DNA of 64,000 nt from Clostridium akagii DSM 12554. GTDB taxonomy: Bacteria; Bacillota; Clostridia; Clostridiales; Clostridiaceae. The stretch is taken from NCBI RefSeq assembly GCF_000686725.1, contig NZ_JMLK01000017.1, forward strand, positions 39,385-103,384. The letters run 5' to 3'. Each line of letters opens with the position of its first letter. Positions within the stretch are counted from its first letter, which is position 1. The notes below the pieces were generated by a model. It was not told the origin of the DNA. It saw only the letters and a program-made list of their open reading frames with translations, and searched no databases. Position numbers and translations under genes: made by a program. Shown in pieces: positions 62,723 to 64,000 of this stretch.

Positions 62723-62770
62723 CTTTTTAGCATTGAAATTTAAAAATTGATGCTAAGAAGCTTTTTTTTT
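62723..62770 (+). terminator. Terminator after the Cof-type phosphatase
   Basis: CTTTTTAGCAT (62723-62733) pairs with ATGCTAAGAAG (62750-62760), with further pairing of AAATT/AATTT inside, then C and nine T. Confidence 0.9.
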
Positions 62771-62853
62771 ATACTTAAAACTTGAATATTTATTTCAATA
62801 CAGTTTATAATGAAGGAAGTGTATTAAGTGTATTAATCTTTGGGAGTGATAAT

Positions 62854-64000
62854 TTGAAGAGAAGCGAAAAAATCTATGACTATATTGCTGAAAAAACAGA
62901 AAAATTTAATCGTGAAAGCTTAGAAGAAAAGACCGGGTTTAGCGCAGCTGAAATATCTCAGAGTTTAAATATTTTAAGAAATAATGTAAGTATGGAATTA
63001 AATGAATTGCTTAGACAGAACAGAATAATAAAAATAAAATCTAGACCTGTGTTATACCTTGATAATGCTTGTTTAGAAAGAATTTTGAATAAAAAATTGC
63101 CAGTTGGTCCAATAGAAGTAAAAAATTTAAATGAGCTATTTATAGGAAAAAAAGAAATTATCCAGGAAAAATGTCCTTTTGATAAGCTTATAGGAGCGCA
63201 AACTAGTCTTAAAAATCAAATTGACCAGGCAAAAGCAGCTATACTTTATCCACCTAATGGTTTACATACATTGATTGTTGGTCAAACCGGAGTTGGTAAA
63301 ACTTTGTTTGCAAATATGATGTACAATCAAGCAAAGTATGTGAAAAAGCTTGATGAAAAATCACCATTTATAGTATTTAATTGTGCTGATTACTATAACA
63401 ATCCCCAACTTCTAATCTCACATCTGTTTGGACATACTAAAGGAGCATACACAGGTGCTGATAGTGAAAAGGCTGGAATTGTTGAAAAAGCAGATAACGG
63501 TATATTATTTCTAGATGAAATACACAGATTACCACCAGAAGGACAGGAAATGTTGTTCTATTTTATGGATACAGGAAAATTCAATAGATTAGGAGAGACA
63601 GAGAGAGACAGGAAATCTTGTGTTTTAATAATTGGAGCAACAACAGAGGACCCTAATTCATCACTTTTAAAGACATTTGTAAGAAGAATACCAATAATTA
63701 TAACTATTCCCAATTTTGATAAAAGAACATCAAAAGATAAGGTGGATTTTATCAAATTTTTACTCGAAAATGAGGCACATAGAGTGAATAAAATAATAAA
63801 AATTGAGGATGAGGCGGTAAAAGCAATTATTGGAAGCACATCCTATGGAAATATTGGTCAGATGAAATCCAATATTCAACTTATTTGTGCTAAGGGTTTT
63901 TTGGATAGTATTAATAATAAGGATTTTATAGAAATAGATTTTAAATCATTGCCTTCAGATATTAAAAGTGGATTGTTTTATCTAAGTGGTAAACGTAAAG
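62854..64000 (+). CDS. LevR/DagR-type sigma-54-dependent activator, N-terminal part (cut by window edge)
   Basis: An open frame from the TTG at 62854 (GGGAG upstream) runs to the right edge: 382 residues without a stop. The order is a winged-helix N-terminus (about 1-95; RSEKIYDYIAEKTEKFN), then an AAA+ domain with Walker A GQTGVGKT (near 143-150), FGHTKGAYTGAD (the GAFTGA loop that contacts sigma-54, here GAYTGA), Walker B GILFLDEIHRLPPEGQEMLF and RRIPIIITIPNF. This HTH-AAA+ order, with the DNA-binding part at the N-terminus and PTS regulation domains expected after it, marks LevR-like activators of PTS sugar operons. The PRD part would lie beyond the window. Confidence 0.88.
   Translation, partial: MKRSEKIYDYIAEKTEKFNRESLEEKTGFSAAEISQSLNILRNNVSMELNELLRQNRIIKIKSRPVLYLDNACLERILNKKLPVGPIEVKNLNELFIGKKEIIQEKCPFDKLIGAQTSLKNQIDQAKAAILYPPNGLHTLIVGQTGVGKTLFANMMYNQAKYVKKLDEKSPFIVFNCADYYNNPQLLISHLFGHTKGAYTGADSEKAGIVEKADNGILFLDEIHRLPPEGQEMLFYFMDTGKFNRLGETERDRKSCVLIIGATTEDPNSSLLKTFVRRIPIIITIPNFDKRTSKDKVDFIKFLLENEAHRVNKIIKIEDEAVKAIIGSTSYGNIGQMKSNIQLICAKGFLDSINNKDFIEIDFKSLPSDIKSGLFYLSGKRK

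Noticed and set aside
1..64000. Search for a prophage, integrated element, toxin-antitoxin pair or biosynthetic cluster
   Set aside because: No integrase, transposase, phage structural gene, toxin-antitoxin pair or NRPS/PKS/RiPP core was seen. Gene content and composition look chromosomal throughout.

Overview
The window is a low-GC, AT-rich chromosomal segment that reads like a Clostridium sensu stricto genome. Supporting signs are strong AGGAGG-type ribosome sites, frequent TTG and GTG starts, intrinsic terminators, SpoVB and a DacF-like carboxypeptidase (sporulation and envelope), a rubrerythrin-like protein, a B12-dependent radical SAM protein and an S-box (SAM-I) methionine operon. The species cannot be fixed from sequence alone. 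About 67 genes are packed tightly on both strands. I see no rRNA, tRNA, CRISPR array, integrase or transposase, so this is mostly core chromosome with a few accessory genes.

Layout: 1-6.8 kb holds a DJ-1/PfpI fragment, a divergent DUF488 protein, a frameshifted alpha/beta hydrolase, and a coupled set of a YhaO-like nuclease, a YhaN-like SMC ATPase and a CPBP intramembrane protease. 6.8-9.7 kb holds a D-Ala-D-Ala carboxypeptidase, a membrane protein, a Cys-rich protein and nucleoside diphosphate kinase. 9.7-13.5 kb is an SsuABC/NrtABC/ThiXYZ-type ABC importer followed by a patatin. 13.5-20.1 kb is a Pro-Thr repeat surface protein, a MacAB-like efflux set and a two-component system, closed by a 200-bp palindromic element. 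20.3-30.8 kb carries pncB with a HesB-like protein, an AEC transporter, a UvrD-type helicase, an XRE-TPR regulator with striking upstream inverted repeats, a MarR-controlled MFS exporter and an FAH-family enzyme.

30.8-39.2 kb carries an FtsA/PilM-like actin-fold protein, an M20 amidohydrolase, an RluA pseudouridine synthase and two convergent SpoVB/MurJ-superfamily flippases. 39.4-45.2 kb carries a zinc-ribbon rubrerythrin-like protein, a membrane-anchored beta-propeller, a cytosolic PLC-like protein, a small methyltransferase overlapping a B12-radical SAM protein, and a HAD protein. 45.2-50.4 kb holds mixed small enzymes and a stand-alone DUF4062 protein. 50.4-53.1 kb is a LacI-type regulator with kduI-kduD behind a promoter-operator that can be read directly. 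53.2-55.8 kb is a SAM-I riboswitch with metI-metC. 55.9-64 kb holds a beta-carbonic-anhydrase-like protein, a tandem pair of HelD-type RNA polymerase-recycling helicases, TspO, a Cof-type HAD phosphatase and the start of a LevR-type sigma-54 activator cut by the window edge.

The most noteworthy signals are the tandem helD pair with a lineage-specific internal deletion, the stand-alone DUF4062 gene, the 200-bp palindrome at 20.1 kb, the slipped tetranucleotide repeat that breaks the hydrolase, the paired inverted repeats before the XRE-TPR regulator, and the 39.4-44.4 kb cluster of unassigned function.
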